Below, in pieces: positions 1 through 6,864 of a DNA stretch of 7,159 nt. The stretch lies in NCBI GenBank assembly GCA_031258055.1, contig JAIRNM010000058.1, forward strand, positions 1-7,159, in the 5' to 3' direction. The first letter of the stretch is position 1, and every line of letters starts with the position of its first letter. The stretch comes from Bifidobacteriaceae bacterium. GTDB lineage: Bacteria; Actinomycetota; Actinomycetes; Actinomycetales; WQXJ01. A program made the translations under genes and the position numbers. Below the pieces are notes generated by a model that searched no databases, was not told the DNA's origin, and saw only the letters and a list, made by a program, of their open reading frames with translations.

Positions 1-2
1 TG

Positions 3-824
3 GCCCGCTGCGACCGGTTCATCAAAGGACTGGCCAAGAAGTCGTACTCCCGCGCAAGGCAGTCCAGGAATGTGCTCCGCTTGGCGTTGGGGTTGGCCGT
101 CCGCCTCGAAGTCATACCCCGCAACCCGATGGACGGCATCGCCCGCCTGCACAAGCCGCCGCACGTCCCGGACGCTATGACCCCGGCCGAGGTTGATGCC
201 GTGCGCTTCGCGGTGGCGTTCTGGGAGATGGGCTTGTCCAAGTCCGGCCCGAAACCAGACGGGCAGTTGTCGGCAATCATTGAGGTCATGTTGGGAACCT
301 CGGCCAGGATCGGGGAAGTGCTGGCTCTGCGGGTCCGCGACCTCCACTTGGAAGGCGGACCGCCGACGATCCGGATCGCCGGGACCATCACCAACGTAAA
401 GGGCAAGACCGCCTACCGGCAGGACCATCCGAAAACCGCCAGATCCAGGCGGACGGTCGTGGTGCCCGCGTTCACCGCCGAAGCGGTCAAACGCCGGCTG
501 GTCCAATTGGGCGACCAGTCGGCGGACGCCTTGTTGTTCCAATCCCGGAACGGCACCGCGTTGGCGACCAACAACGTCCGCCGCCAACTCCGCCGTGCTC
601 TGGAGTTGGCTGGGATTGAGGGCGTGACGCCGCATTCGTTCCGCCGCGCCGTCGCCACAGCCGTCAAGGACGCCGCCAACGTGGAGCTGGCCGCCGAACT
701 CTTGGGCCACGCCGACCCGAAGATCACCATCGCCCATTACGTCCGCCGCAACGAAAGGGTCAACCCGCTCACCGCCACAGTGCTGGAAGAACGATTCAGC
801 CCCGAATGGCTGCGTCATGAATGA
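3..824 (+). CDS. Tyrosine recombinase / phage-type integrase, 5'-truncated by window edge
   Basis: Site-specific recombinase that would integrate or excise a mobile element through a covalent 3'-phosphotyrosine intermediate. The frame is open from position 3 with no start, so the N-terminal arm-binding part lies outside the window. A GTG at 72 is internal: the 23 codons before it read as continuous core-binding-domain sequence (RFIKGLAKKSYSRARQSRN). Family residues are visible in order: the first catalytic Arg (codon 306-308, in TSARIGEVLAL), the beta-hairpin Lys (432-434, in HPKTARSRRT), the HxxR box HSFR (His 633-635, Arg 642-644), the LGH box (His 708-710) and the nucleophile Tyr (738-740, in ITIAHYVRR). 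The catalytic domain therefore looks intact. The stop at 822-824 lies 10 bp before the palindrome array. Its own attachment site is not proven, but the tRNA 3' fragment at 6865-6902 is a candidate partner. Seen: the motifs. Inferred: activity and island membership. Confidence 0.93.
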   Translation, partial: ARCDRFIKGLAKKSYSRARQSRNVLRLALGLAVRLEVIPRNPMDGIARLHKPPHVPDAMTPAEVDAVRFAVAFWEMGLSKSGPKPDGQLSAIIEVMLGTSARIGEVLALRVRDLHLEGGPPTIRIAGTITNVKGKTAYRQDHPKTARSRRTVVVPAFTAEAVKRRLVQLGDQSADALLFQSRNGTALATNNVRRQLRRALELAGIEGVTPHSFRRAVATAVKDAANVELAAELLGHADPKITIAHYVRRNERVNPLTATVLEERFSPEWLRHE

Positions 825-834
825 CGGCCGCGAC

Positions 835-1018
835 GGTTCCGCCAATTTGGCGGGACCGCCTCACCAGCCAGGACACGCTTGCGCTGCCACACGCCGCCGC
901 CCGGTTCCGCAGAATCTGCGGAACCGGGCCACCAGGGACAACTCGTCCGCGGCCGCCCAAGAGAACCGCACGGTGCCGGACAATTTCCGGCACCGTCCCA
1001 CCAGGCGAAACGCTCGCG
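835..1018. repeat. Array of three covarying 23-bp palindromes, 68-69 bp period
   Basis: Three 23-bp near-perfect palindromes start at 835, 903 and 972. Arms are GGTTCCGCC/GGCGGGACC (835-857, one G-T pair), GGTTCCGCAG/CTGCGGAACC (903-925, extending to 13-bp arms at 900-928) and GGTGCCGGA/TCCGGCACC (972-994, extending to 11-bp arms at 970-996). The centre is always A(A/T)T. Outer arms GGTnCCG/CGGnACC are conserved. The fourth position and the inner three vary, yet nearly always with a compensating change on the other arm. The hexamer CACCAG follows each palindrome at the same offset (862, 930, 999). Units one and three then share an ACGCTyGCGC...GCCACA stretch, so the whole roughly 68-bp unit is the repeat. 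The array begins 10 bp after the integrase stop. It could be a hairpin array in an RNA, a REP-like element, recombinase or regulator binding sites, or a terminator, although no U-tract follows any stem. Function unknown. Confidence 0.9.
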
Positions 1019-1503
1019 CGCCACAGTCCGCGACCCGCAGGAGCTGAGCGTCTCCCCACTATGCGGGGCGCAACCGGCCGCGGGATCACCAACCCTACAC
1101 GGCTCCCCAGAGAAATCAAGGGACCCGGCGCGACGCCCGTGAGACCTGCCCACAATCCGGGCCGAGGCAGTCCAGGGGCCGTGAACCAACGAGCAGTCAC
1201 CGACCGCGATGTGCCTACGGGCGGCTTCGCCGCGGCGTCGTGAGCGGCGCGAAGACTGGCCCCGTGTTCGGTCCGCGCCCGCGCGGGATGCGTGAAGCGG
1301 AGCCGCAGCCTCGGCGCCACCAGGCACGGGCGGGGCACCAGCGGCGCCAGCCCGGGCGGCGGCGTCGCGAAACCGCCCTCGCCGCCGAGGAAGGCGCCAC
1401 CCGCTGCGGGAAGACCCGCCGCGATGCCGCGGCGGCGCCCAGCAGCCCGCGCAGCGCCTGCGCCCCAGTCAGCCAAGCGAGGGTCGCACGATCCGTCAAT
1501 CCG
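1019..1503. other. Gene-free, very GC-rich, hairpin-prone stretch
   Basis: No reading frame here looks like a gene: the long frames are rich in Ala, Arg, Pro and Gly, lack a recognisable domain and overlap the repeats. Short inverted repeats are frequent: CCCC/GGGG at 1054-1068 (weak), GCGGC-TTC-GCCGC at 1221-1233, CCGCGC-CC-GCGCGG at 1273-1286 and CCTCG-CCGC-CGAGG at 1377-1390. CACCAG, the hexamer that follows each palindrome of the upstream array, recurs at 1318 and 1336 beside GGCGCC. Part of the hairpin density is expected from composition alone. The stretch could be an untranslated or ncRNA region, decayed mobile-element DNA or a recombination zone. Nothing allows a firm choice. Confidence 0.5.
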
Positions 1504-1642
1504 GCACCACACGTCTTGCAACTCGCGGCGGAGCAGGATCAATTGCGGCAGATGCACTAACTGGCGGCCTGATCAGCGGCCGCGCCGTCGCCTTTCCGTC
1601 AATAGTCGACCCTTAAGCCTCAAATTGCCAGACGTGTGGTGC
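1504..1642. repeat. Widely spaced 18-bp inverted repeat upstream of the methyltransferase
   Basis: The left arm 1504-1521 (GCACCACACGTCTTGCAA) is the reverse complement of the right arm 1625-1642 (TTGCCAGACGTGTGGTGC) at 17 of 18 positions, with 103 bp between. Identity stops sharply outside the arms. The core GACGTGTGG is not low-complexity, so chance is unlikely for so long a match this close. The right arm ends 170 bp before the methyltransferase start. Possible roles are a paired operator that loops DNA, the ends of a small decayed element, or a recombination remnant. No flanking target duplication was seen. Confidence 0.75.
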
Positions 1643-1799
1643 GCCGAGAGGCGATTTGCGAAGGGCAGCCCTGGTTGGAATCCTCCAGCGCGGTAGCCGG
1701 CTACAGTGCTCATCCGACCGATCGACGAAGACGCCCTCACAGGGCAGCCGGAGTTGTAGGGTCTCGGGTGCCCTCCAGTCGGTTGTCGGTGCCCACCGC

Positions 1800-1813
1800 T
1801 ACTCTTGTTTTCA
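1800..1813 (+). promoter_or_regulatory. Candidate -10 box for a leaderless methyltransferase transcript
   Basis: TACTCT at 1800-1805 fits the actinobacterial TANNNT -10 pattern and lies 7 nt before the ATG at 1813, so transcription would begin at or next to the A of the start codon. No Shine-Dalgarno-like sequence precedes this ATG, which agrees with a leaderless mRNA. No good -35 element is present at 16-18 bp spacing. A second TANNNT (TACAGT, 1702-1707) could start a transcript with a leader of about 100 nt. Both are inferences from sequence alone. Confidence 0.4.
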
Positions 1814-3516
1814 TGTCGATCCAGCCGGCGCTGTTCCCGCCACCTCCGAGGCCCGTCCTCGCAAGCGGCGTGGAGGATGCGGCGAGGGCTCGGGGGGCCG
1901 TGTTCACGAGGCAGCCGGTGGTGGACTTCATGCTCGACCTGGCCGGCTACACCCCGGACCGGGACCTTCACCGCGCGCGGCTGCTGGAGCCGTCGTTCGG
2001 GGGCGGGCGGTTCGTGCTGGCGGCGGCGAAGCGGCTGCTGGAAGCCTGGCGCTCTGCCGACGATGACCAGGGCGACTCGGTTCTGGACCCAGCCATCCGT
2101 GCGGTTGAGTTGGACCGGCCAACCTTCGAGGCATTCCGCGCGCAGCTGGCCGGTTTTCTCTTGGCTGCGGGGCTTCCGGAGTTGTCTGCGCAGCGTATCG
2201 CCCGGTCTTGGCTAGTCAACGAGGATTTCCTCGATGGCGGGCTGGAAGGGGAGTTCGATGTGGTGGTCGGCAACCCGCCCTACGTGCGCCAGGAGAACAT
2301 GGAGTTGGAGATGCTCGCCCGCTACCGCGGGTCGTATTCGACCATGGTGGGGCGCGCAGACTTGTATGTGGCGTTCTTCGAGCGGTCTCTCGGCCTGCTC
2401 GCTCCGGAGGGGCGGCTGTGCTTCATCTGCTCGGATGCTTGGACTAAGAACGCCTACGGCCGGGAACTGCGCCGCCTGGTCTGTGGGCGGTTCGCTTTGC
2501 AGACCTATGTGGACATGTACGGGGTGGACGCGTTCGAGTCTGATGTCAGCGCCTACACGTCGGTCACCGTGATCGCGCGCGGTGGGCAGGGTGCGGTGCG
2601 CGCGGCGAAAGCCGAGTCCGCCGATGCCGTCCACTTAGGCGAGCTTGGACGTCTGCTCACCGGGACGGCATCGGGCACAGGACAAGCGCAGGCGGAGAGC
2701 GTACCGCACCCGGCGCGCGGGACCGGGCCGTGGCTGCTGCGCAGCGACCGGCGGGTCGACGTCATCAGAGACTTGGAGAGCCGTTGCGGAACGCTTGAGG
2801 AAGCGGGTTGCAGGGTGGGGATCGGTGTGGCGACCGGCGCGGACAAGGTGTTCGTGAGACCTTTCGCTGATCTCGACGTGGAGGAGTCGCGGCGACTGCC
2901 GCTGGCGGTCAACAAGGATGTGGTGCGGGGCGAACTAGCGTGGACCGGCCAGGGCGTGCTGAACCCGTGGGAAGATTCGGGCAGACTGGTCGACCTGGCT
3001 GCCTATCCGCGCCTCGCCGCCGCGCTGGCACCGCACCGGGAGCGGCTGGGCCGGCGTCACACTGCCCGGCGGGACGCGGAGCGTCTGTGGCACAAGACCA
3101 TCGACCGGATCACGCCGTCGCTGGCGTGGCGGCCGAAGTTGCTGGTCCCGGACATGCGGGGGGACGGCGACGCCATCGCCTACGACCCGGGCGGGCTCTA
3201 CCCCCATCACAACCTGTACTTCGTCACCTCCGAAGAATGGGACCTGCGCGCGCTGCAAGCCGTGCTCCGATCCGGGATCGCGAAACTGTTCGTGGAGGCT
3301 TACGCGGTCAGGATCGGCGGCAGTTTCCTGCGCTTCCAAGCCCAGTACCTGAGGCGGATCAGGGTGCCGACGTGGTCTGAGGTGGCGCCGGCGGATCGCG
3401 CGCTTCTCCGCGAGGCCGGCACCGCCGGCGTGAAAGCCGGGCACAGAGTGTTGGAGCGGGTCTACGGCCTTGGCCGAGGGTCGCTCGGTTTCCTTGAAGG
3501 CGAGGGCGGCAAGTGA
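1813..3516 (+). CDS. Type II N6-adenine DNA methyltransferase (PaeR7I/XhoI-system, TaqI-like)
   Basis: AdoMet-dependent methyltransferase of 567 aa, predicted to methylate adenine in the site cut by the next gene's product and so protect host DNA. Motif order is that of gamma-class enzymes: motif X-like TRQPVVDFM (residues 32-40), AdoMet-binding motif [13 protein letters not shown] (57-68), acidic VELD (98-101), NEDFL (136-140), catalytic motif IV NPPY (154-157), ADLYVAFFE (182-190) and [11 protein letters not shown] (200-210). From about residue 330 ([13 protein letters not shown]) to the end lies a TaqI-like target-recognition region, including HHNLYFVTS (465-473). About 530-570 aa is usual for M.PaeR7I-type enzymes. 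The ATG at 1813 was chosen over an in-frame GTG at 1636: the intervening 59 codons are Arg/Pro/Ser-rich with no motif, and a -10 box sits just before 1813. The stop overlaps the endonuclease start (GTGA). No separate controller (C) protein gene is visible. Confidence 0.92.
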   Translation: MSIQPALFPPPPRPVLASGVEDAARARGAVFTRQPVVDFMLDLAGYTPDRDLHRARLLEPSFGGGRFVLAAAKRLLEAWRSADDDQGDSVLDPAIRAVELDRPTFEAFRAQLAGFLLAAGLPELSAQRIARSWLVNEDFLDGGLEGEFDVVVGNPPYVRQENMELEMLARYRGSYSTMVGRADLYVAFFERSLGLLAPEGRLCFICSDAWTKNAYGRELRRLVCGRFALQTYVDMYGVDAFESDVSAYTSVTVIARGGQGAVRAAKAESADAVHLGELGRLLTGTASGTGQAQAESVPHPARGTGPWLLRSDRRVDVIRDLESRCGTLEEAGCRVGIGVATGADKVFVRPFADLDVEESRRLPLAVNKDVVRGELAWTGQGVLNPWEDSGRLVDLAAYPRLAAALAPHRERLGRRHTARRDAERLWHKTIDRITPSLAWRPKLLVPDMRGDGDAIAYDPGGLYPHHNLYFVTSEEWDLRALQAVLRSGIAKLFVEAYAVRIGGSFLRFQAQYLRRIRVPTWSEVAPADRALLREAGTAGVKAGHRVLERVYGLGRGSLGFLEGEGGK

Positions 3517-4292
3517 GCCTGGACATGTCGCCGTTCGAGCGGTACGCCGAGTTGGCGGTCCAACACTTCTGGGAGAACCGAGGTCTTGCCGCACGGCGCC
3601 AATCGGAGCGCGGCGCGTTGGACCAAGGCGAGCGGGCGGGCGTGACTGCCGGGCACAACATGGACGGGTTCGCCAATCTGTTCGCGGAGCTTGCCAGAGC
3701 CAACGGCTTGACCGGCGCGGATGTGCATGTCAAGAAGGCTCTGGTGACATTACCGGGCTACTTCCGTCCCACCAAGACCTGGGATCTGGTGGTCCTCCAC
3801 GATGGCCGACTGGTCGCGGTGGTCGAGTTCAAGAGCCAGGTGGGGCCTTCTTTCGGCAACAACTTCAACAACCGCGCGGAGGAAGCTATCGGTGCGGCCG
3901 CAGACTTCTGGACGGCCCACAGAGAGGGTGCTTTCCGTGACCCGCGACCACCCTTCCTAGGCTGGCTGATCCTAGTCGAGGATTGCGCGGTTTCCCGCAA
4001 ACCAGGCAAACCGATAACGCTTGCCAACTTCAGCGCGTTCCCCGAGTTCCAAACGGCCTCATATCTGGCGCGCTACAACATCCTGTGCCGGAAACTGATG
4101 CAAGAGCGCTTGTACACGGGTGCCGCCGTGGTGGCTGCTACCAGAGGCGCCGGGAGCGAAGGCGTCTATCCGCATCTGGCAGATGGCACGTCGATCAGAG
4201 CCTTGGCCGTCTCCTTCGCAAGCCGCATCGCGGCCGAAGCTATGCGTGGCTCCCTTGCCGGGCAGACAGCGACCCAGAAGGCACCTGAATGA
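3513..4292 (+). CDS. Type II restriction endonuclease, XhoI/PaeR7I family
   Basis: Restriction endonuclease of 259 aa, close to PaeR7I in length. The family's hallmark block is present: [13 protein letters not shown] (80-92) followed by [18 protein letters not shown] (103-120). This supplies the PD-(D/E)xK centre as Asp91...Glu105-Phe-Lys107, which binds Mg2+ for phosphodiester hydrolysis. Other recognisable blocks are [17 protein letters not shown] (37-53), LILVEDC and [13 protein letters not shown]. Known family members cut CTCGAG, so that specificity is inferred here, not shown. The GTG start at 3513 overlaps the methyltransferase stop by 4 nt, which suggests translational coupling, with the GA-rich GGCGAGGGCGG upstream as a possible ribosome site. 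An ATG at 3525 is an alternative start. Methyltransferase-first order suits protection before cleavage. No frameshift or missing catalytic residue is seen. Confidence 0.93.
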   Translation: MSLDMSPFERYAELAVQHFWENRGLAARRQSERGALDQGERAGVTAGHNMDGFANLFAELARANGLTGADVHVKKALVTLPGYFRPTKTWDLVVLHDGRLVAVVEFKSQVGPSFGNNFNNRAEEAIGAAADFWTAHREGAFRDPRPPFLGWLILVEDCAVSRKPGKPITLANFSAFPEFQTASYLARYNILCRKLMQERLYTGAAVVAATRGAGSEGVYPHLADGTSIRALAVSFASRIAAEAMRGSLAGQTATQKAPE

Positions 4293-4417
4293 CATCGGTG
4301 CGACTTCGGGAACGTCGGCCAGTCGCGGAAGCCTGGTCAGTGGCGAGGCCGCGACCCCGCGTCGCTGTTGGGCGGCGCTGGTCGCCGCGATTAGGCCGTC
4401 GGCCCGCCTTGGGTCTG
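4293..4417. other. Intercistronic gap between endonuclease and anticodon nuclease genes
   Basis: This gap interrupts an otherwise tight gene set. A frame beginning with the ATG at 4289 that overlaps the endonuclease stop (ATGA) runs on through the gap, but it is Arg/Gly-rich, has no motif and collides with the next gene. No clear terminator or -10/-35 pair was recognised. The gap could carry a weak promoter that lets the downstream gene be expressed separately. Confidence 0.4.
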
Positions 4418-4425
4418 GGAGGAGG
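4418..4425 (+). promoter_or_regulatory. Strong ribosome binding site (GGAGGAGG) for the ATPase gene
   Basis: GGAGGAGG lies 5 nt before the GTG at 4431. An in-frame TAG at 4392-4394 rules out a much earlier start. Together these fix the start of the downstream gene at 4431. It is the only clear Shine-Dalgarno sequence in the window. Confidence 0.8.
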
Positions 4426-4430
4426 CGGCG

Positions 4431-6662
4431 GTGCTCACCAAGGTGACGTTGGCCGGCGCGCCCATGTTTGCGGAGGGCAGCGCGGAGCTCGATGGCCTCG
4501 CTCGGTTCAACTTCGTGTTCGGCGCGAACGGCACCGGCAAGACAACGATCAGCCGGATCCTGGCCGGTTCCGAAGCGTTTCCCAGCGCCGGGCTACAGGT
4601 CACCAACCCGACCCGGACGATTGTTTACAACCGGGACTACGTCCAAGTCACACTGCGGGAGGCGCACCAACTCGCTGGCGTGTTCACGCTTGACGCCGAA
4701 GACCCCGAGGCCCGCGCCGAATACCGGGAACTGACAGGCGCCGACGGCGTGATAGCGACGGCGGAAGGCGCGGTCGCCGCCGCTGAGCCGACGGTCAAGC
4801 GTATCGCCGGTGAGATCCAGCGGATTGAGATGACGCTTCGCGACAATGCTTGGGACAAACGCTCGGCTATGCCGGCTGAGTTGTCGCCCATGTTCGAAGG
4901 GGTCAACGCGAGCAAAGCCTCATTCCCGAAACGGCTCTTGAGTGTCCCGAAAGGAGAACCAAGGCCACTCGAAGACCTCGTCCGCGAAGCGCTCTCGGCC
5001 TTCGGTACTGTCGGCGAGCGGATGCCACCATTGGACGAGATCCCGATGCCGCGGACAGCCGGCCATCTGGGCATGGCGCTCCTTGACACACCGGTTGTCG
5101 GTAGCGGCGGCGTCTCGCTTGCCGACTTGATAGGCCGTCTCGGAAACGGTGACTGGGTTTCCCAGGGCCGGCAATACCTCGGCGACGCGGACGGGCGGTG
5201 CCCGTTCTGCCAGCAAGACCTGCCACACGGCTTCCTCGAGCACCTCGGCCGGTTCTTCGACGCGGAATACGAGCGCCAACTGGGCGAACTGCGTTCCTTG
5301 GAGCGACAAATTGCGCACGAGGCGGCGACCATGATCGCCCGCCTCGACGCGCTAGACACAGTCGACACGGCTTTCGTTGACGTTACCGCAAGAGGCAGCG
5401 CCGCGGGCAAACTGCGCCAGTTGATCGAAGCCAACAAGGCCGCCGTGGAGCGGAAACTGGCAGAGCCGTCCTCAACCGTCTTGTTCGAAGACCTCACCGA
5501 GGCGATAGCTGATGTCAACCAGGTAATCACGAAGTCGAACGAGCTTGTCCAAGCGCACAACACTCGGTTGGGGGACCAAGGTAGGGCCCGAACCGACTTA
5601 GCCTCAGCGTGCTGGACGTATTTCGCTTGGGGCCTCCTCGCGGAGGACATGACTACCTATGCGGCGAAGGCGCCTGGCGCGCAGGAGGCGCTGAACAACG
5701 CCGACAAGAAGCTGAGCGATGCGAAAGAGGAACTGAGACGTGCCAAGAAGCGAGCGCATGAACTCGAGGCTCGACTCGTGTCGAGCGCCCCGACGATCGC
5801 GCGGATCAACCATCTGCTGAAGACGGTCGGGTTCACAACCTTCCGCCTGGCTGCGTCGGATAGCGTCAAAGACGGCTATAGCTTGCAGCGCCCGGACGGG
5901 ACCGTGGTTGAGGACACCCTAAGCGAGGGCGAACGGACGTTCATAACGTTCCTCTACTACTTCGCGCAGCTAGAGAGCCGCGCTGCTGCGTCCGGCGAGG
6001 GCGACCTCGTAGCAGTGATAGACGACCCCGTGTCCAGCCTCGACAGCGACGTTCTTTTCGTGGTCACCAGCTTGATCCGACGATTGTTCAGTATCATCCA
6101 GTCTGGTCATGGCAGTCTTAAGCAAGTAATCGTGCTGACCCACAACGCCCAGTTCTATCTCGAACTGACCCACGAGCGCGCACAAGACAGGCGGGAAGGT
6201 CTGTTGAAAGGCCGCAAGTACTTCGAGTTGCGCCGTCGCGGCGACGGGGGGACAGAGATCTTGCCGTCGGATTCGAACTCGATCAAGTCGACGTACGGGA
6301 GGATGTGGGACGAAGTCAAGAGCGCCGGCGCGGTATCTGGGCTCATTGGGATCGGGTTGGAGAACGTGATTCGGCGGATCCTCGAAAAGTACTTCACGAT
6401 CCTCGGTGACTATTCAAACTTGGACACGCTGGTAGGAGAATTCACTGGGGATGACGCGATTGCCGCGCGTTCGATGCTATCCTGGCTCCACCACGGGTCG
6501 CATACCCTGGTCGACGACCTCGACTATTCTCCATCGCGGATCAGCTATACCGTATACCTGCGGGTCTTCCGAGCCGTGTTCGAACGGTGCGGTCAGCTTG
6601 GCCACTACAACATGATGATGGGTATTGACGTCGAACCCGTGTCATTGCCGACGCCGGAATGA
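4431..6662 (+). CDS. rloC: RloC/PrrC-like anticodon nuclease, AAA_13-family ATPase
   Basis: Protein of 743 aa with the build of RloC, an ATPase-gated ribonuclease that cleaves tRNA at the anticodon when phage or DNA damage disables restriction. ABC/SMC-type head: Walker A GANGTGKT (31-38), the AAA_13 block VYNRDYV (65-71), signature LSEGERTF (497-504), Walker B with LVAVIDDPVSSLDSD (526-540) and the switch His571 in LTHNAQF. Between them lie helical segments (about 277-310 and 416-450, KKLSDAKEELRRAKKRAHEL) flanking a single C257-P-F-C260, resembling the Rad50/RloC zinc hook. PrrC lacks such a hook, so RloC fits better. The C-terminal nuclease module has R648-x3-E652 in NVIRRILEKYF, then HHGSH (687-691), matching the Arg-Glu-His triad arrangement of PrrC-type nucleases. 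Start set by the GGAGGAGG site. It lies 138 bp after the endonuclease on the same strand. Both CTCGAG sites in the window fall in this gene (5235, 5763). Target tRNA and activity are inferred. Confidence 0.85.
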   Translation: MLTKVTLAGAPMFAEGSAELDGLARFNFVFGANGTGKTTISRILAGSEAFPSAGLQVTNPTRTIVYNRDYVQVTLREAHQLAGVFTLDAEDPEARAEYRELTGADGVIATAEGAVAAAEPTVKRIAGEIQRIEMTLRDNAWDKRSAMPAELSPMFEGVNASKASFPKRLLSVPKGEPRPLEDLVREALSAFGTVGERMPPLDEIPMPRTAGHLGMALLDTPVVGSGGVSLADLIGRLGNGDWVSQGRQYLGDADGRCPFCQQDLPHGFLEHLGRFFDAEYERQLGELRSLERQIAHEAATMIARLDALDTVDTAFVDVTARGSAAGKLRQLIEANKAAVERKLAEPSSTVLFEDLTEAIADVNQVITKSNELVQAHNTRLGDQGRARTDLASACWTYFAWGLLAEDMTTYAAKAPGAQEALNNADKKLSDAKEELRRAKKRAHELEARLVSSAPTIARINHLLKTVGFTTFRLAASDSVKDGYSLQRPDGTVVEDTLSEGERTFITFLYYFAQLESRAAASGEGDLVAVIDDPVSSLDSDVLFVVTSLIRRLFSIIQSGHGSLKQVIVLTHNAQFYLELTHERAQDRREGLLKGRKYFELRRRGDGGTEILPSDSNSIKSTYGRMWDEVKSAGAVSGLIGIGLENVIRRILEKYFTILGDYSNLDTLVGEFTGDDAIAARSMLSWLHHGSHTLVDDLDYSPSRISYTVYLRVFRAVFERCGQLGHYNMMMGIDVEPVSLPTPE

Positions 6663-6864
6663 TGCGCAGTGTCGGGTTCGCGGCTCGGACGGCGAGTGAC
6701 GCGACATGCTTTCGAGGCCAGCATTTTCCCATCTCAATGGTCCACCGCTGACCGGGAGCAACCGGCTATGATCGGAACAGGAGATCAACCGTTCTCCCTG
6801 ATCAACCCAGGGAACAGGCGACGACCGCAGCTATCCGGTAGCAACCAGAAGGGCCAGGAACCCG
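6663..6864. other. Short gene-free stretch with overlapping hairpins before the tRNA fragment
   Basis: No gene is recognised. Two mutually exclusive stems overlap: GGAGA/TCTCC (6780-6797) and CCCTG-ATCAACC-CAGGG (6796-6812), the latter extended by GTT/AAC (6791-6815, 2-nt bulge). GATCAACC occurs twice, at 6783-6790 and 6800-6807, a 17-bp period. These could be a weak factor-independent terminator for the ATPase gene (no U-tract follows) or integrase/excisionase arm sites next to the attachment core. TATGAT in the 6760s resembles a -10 box, without a convincing -35. Confidence 0.45.

Noticed and set aside
835..1018. CRISPR array
   Set aside because: Only three units, repeat sequences differ in their arms, spacers partly resemble each other, and no cas gene is present.
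817..1047. 76-codon plus-strand frame with repeated VPxNxRxR peptides
   Set aside because: The peptide repeats result from the DNA palindromes read at a period near 69 bp. It starts inside the integrase and has no convincing ribosome site.
1054..1068. CCCC-ACTATGC-GGGG as a fourth palindrome or as a copy of the tRNA end (CCCCGCTACTAT)
   Set aside because: It is out of phase with the array, lacks CACCAG at the right offset, and the match to the tRNA end is short and gapped.
796..1557. 253-codon minus-strand open frame across the integrase end and palindrome array
   Set aside because: It overlaps the integrase end, is low-complexity Ala/Arg/Gly/Pro, has no domain, and its internal peptide repeats are explained by the palindromes.
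1672..1690. GGTTGGAATCCTCC resembling a tRNA T-arm
   Set aside because: The arms do not pair as a T-stem and no acceptor strand follows.
1636..1812. Longer methyltransferase from the in-frame GTG at 1636
   Set aside because: The extra 59 residues carry no motif, and part of the inverted repeat and the -10 box would fall inside the coding region.
2935..3594. 219-codon minus-strand frame opposite the methyltransferase end
   Set aside because: Antisense to conserved target-recognition sequence, with no recognisable domain.
4289..4693. 134-codon frame whose ATG overlaps the endonuclease stop
   Set aside because: The ATGA overlap is tempting, but the product is Arg/Gly-rich, lacks motifs and overlaps the ATPase Walker A region in another frame.
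4637..5650. 337-codon minus-strand frame inside the ATPase gene
   Set aside because: Shadow of a GC-rich gene: Ser/Arg-rich, no domain, antisense to a protein with clear motifs.
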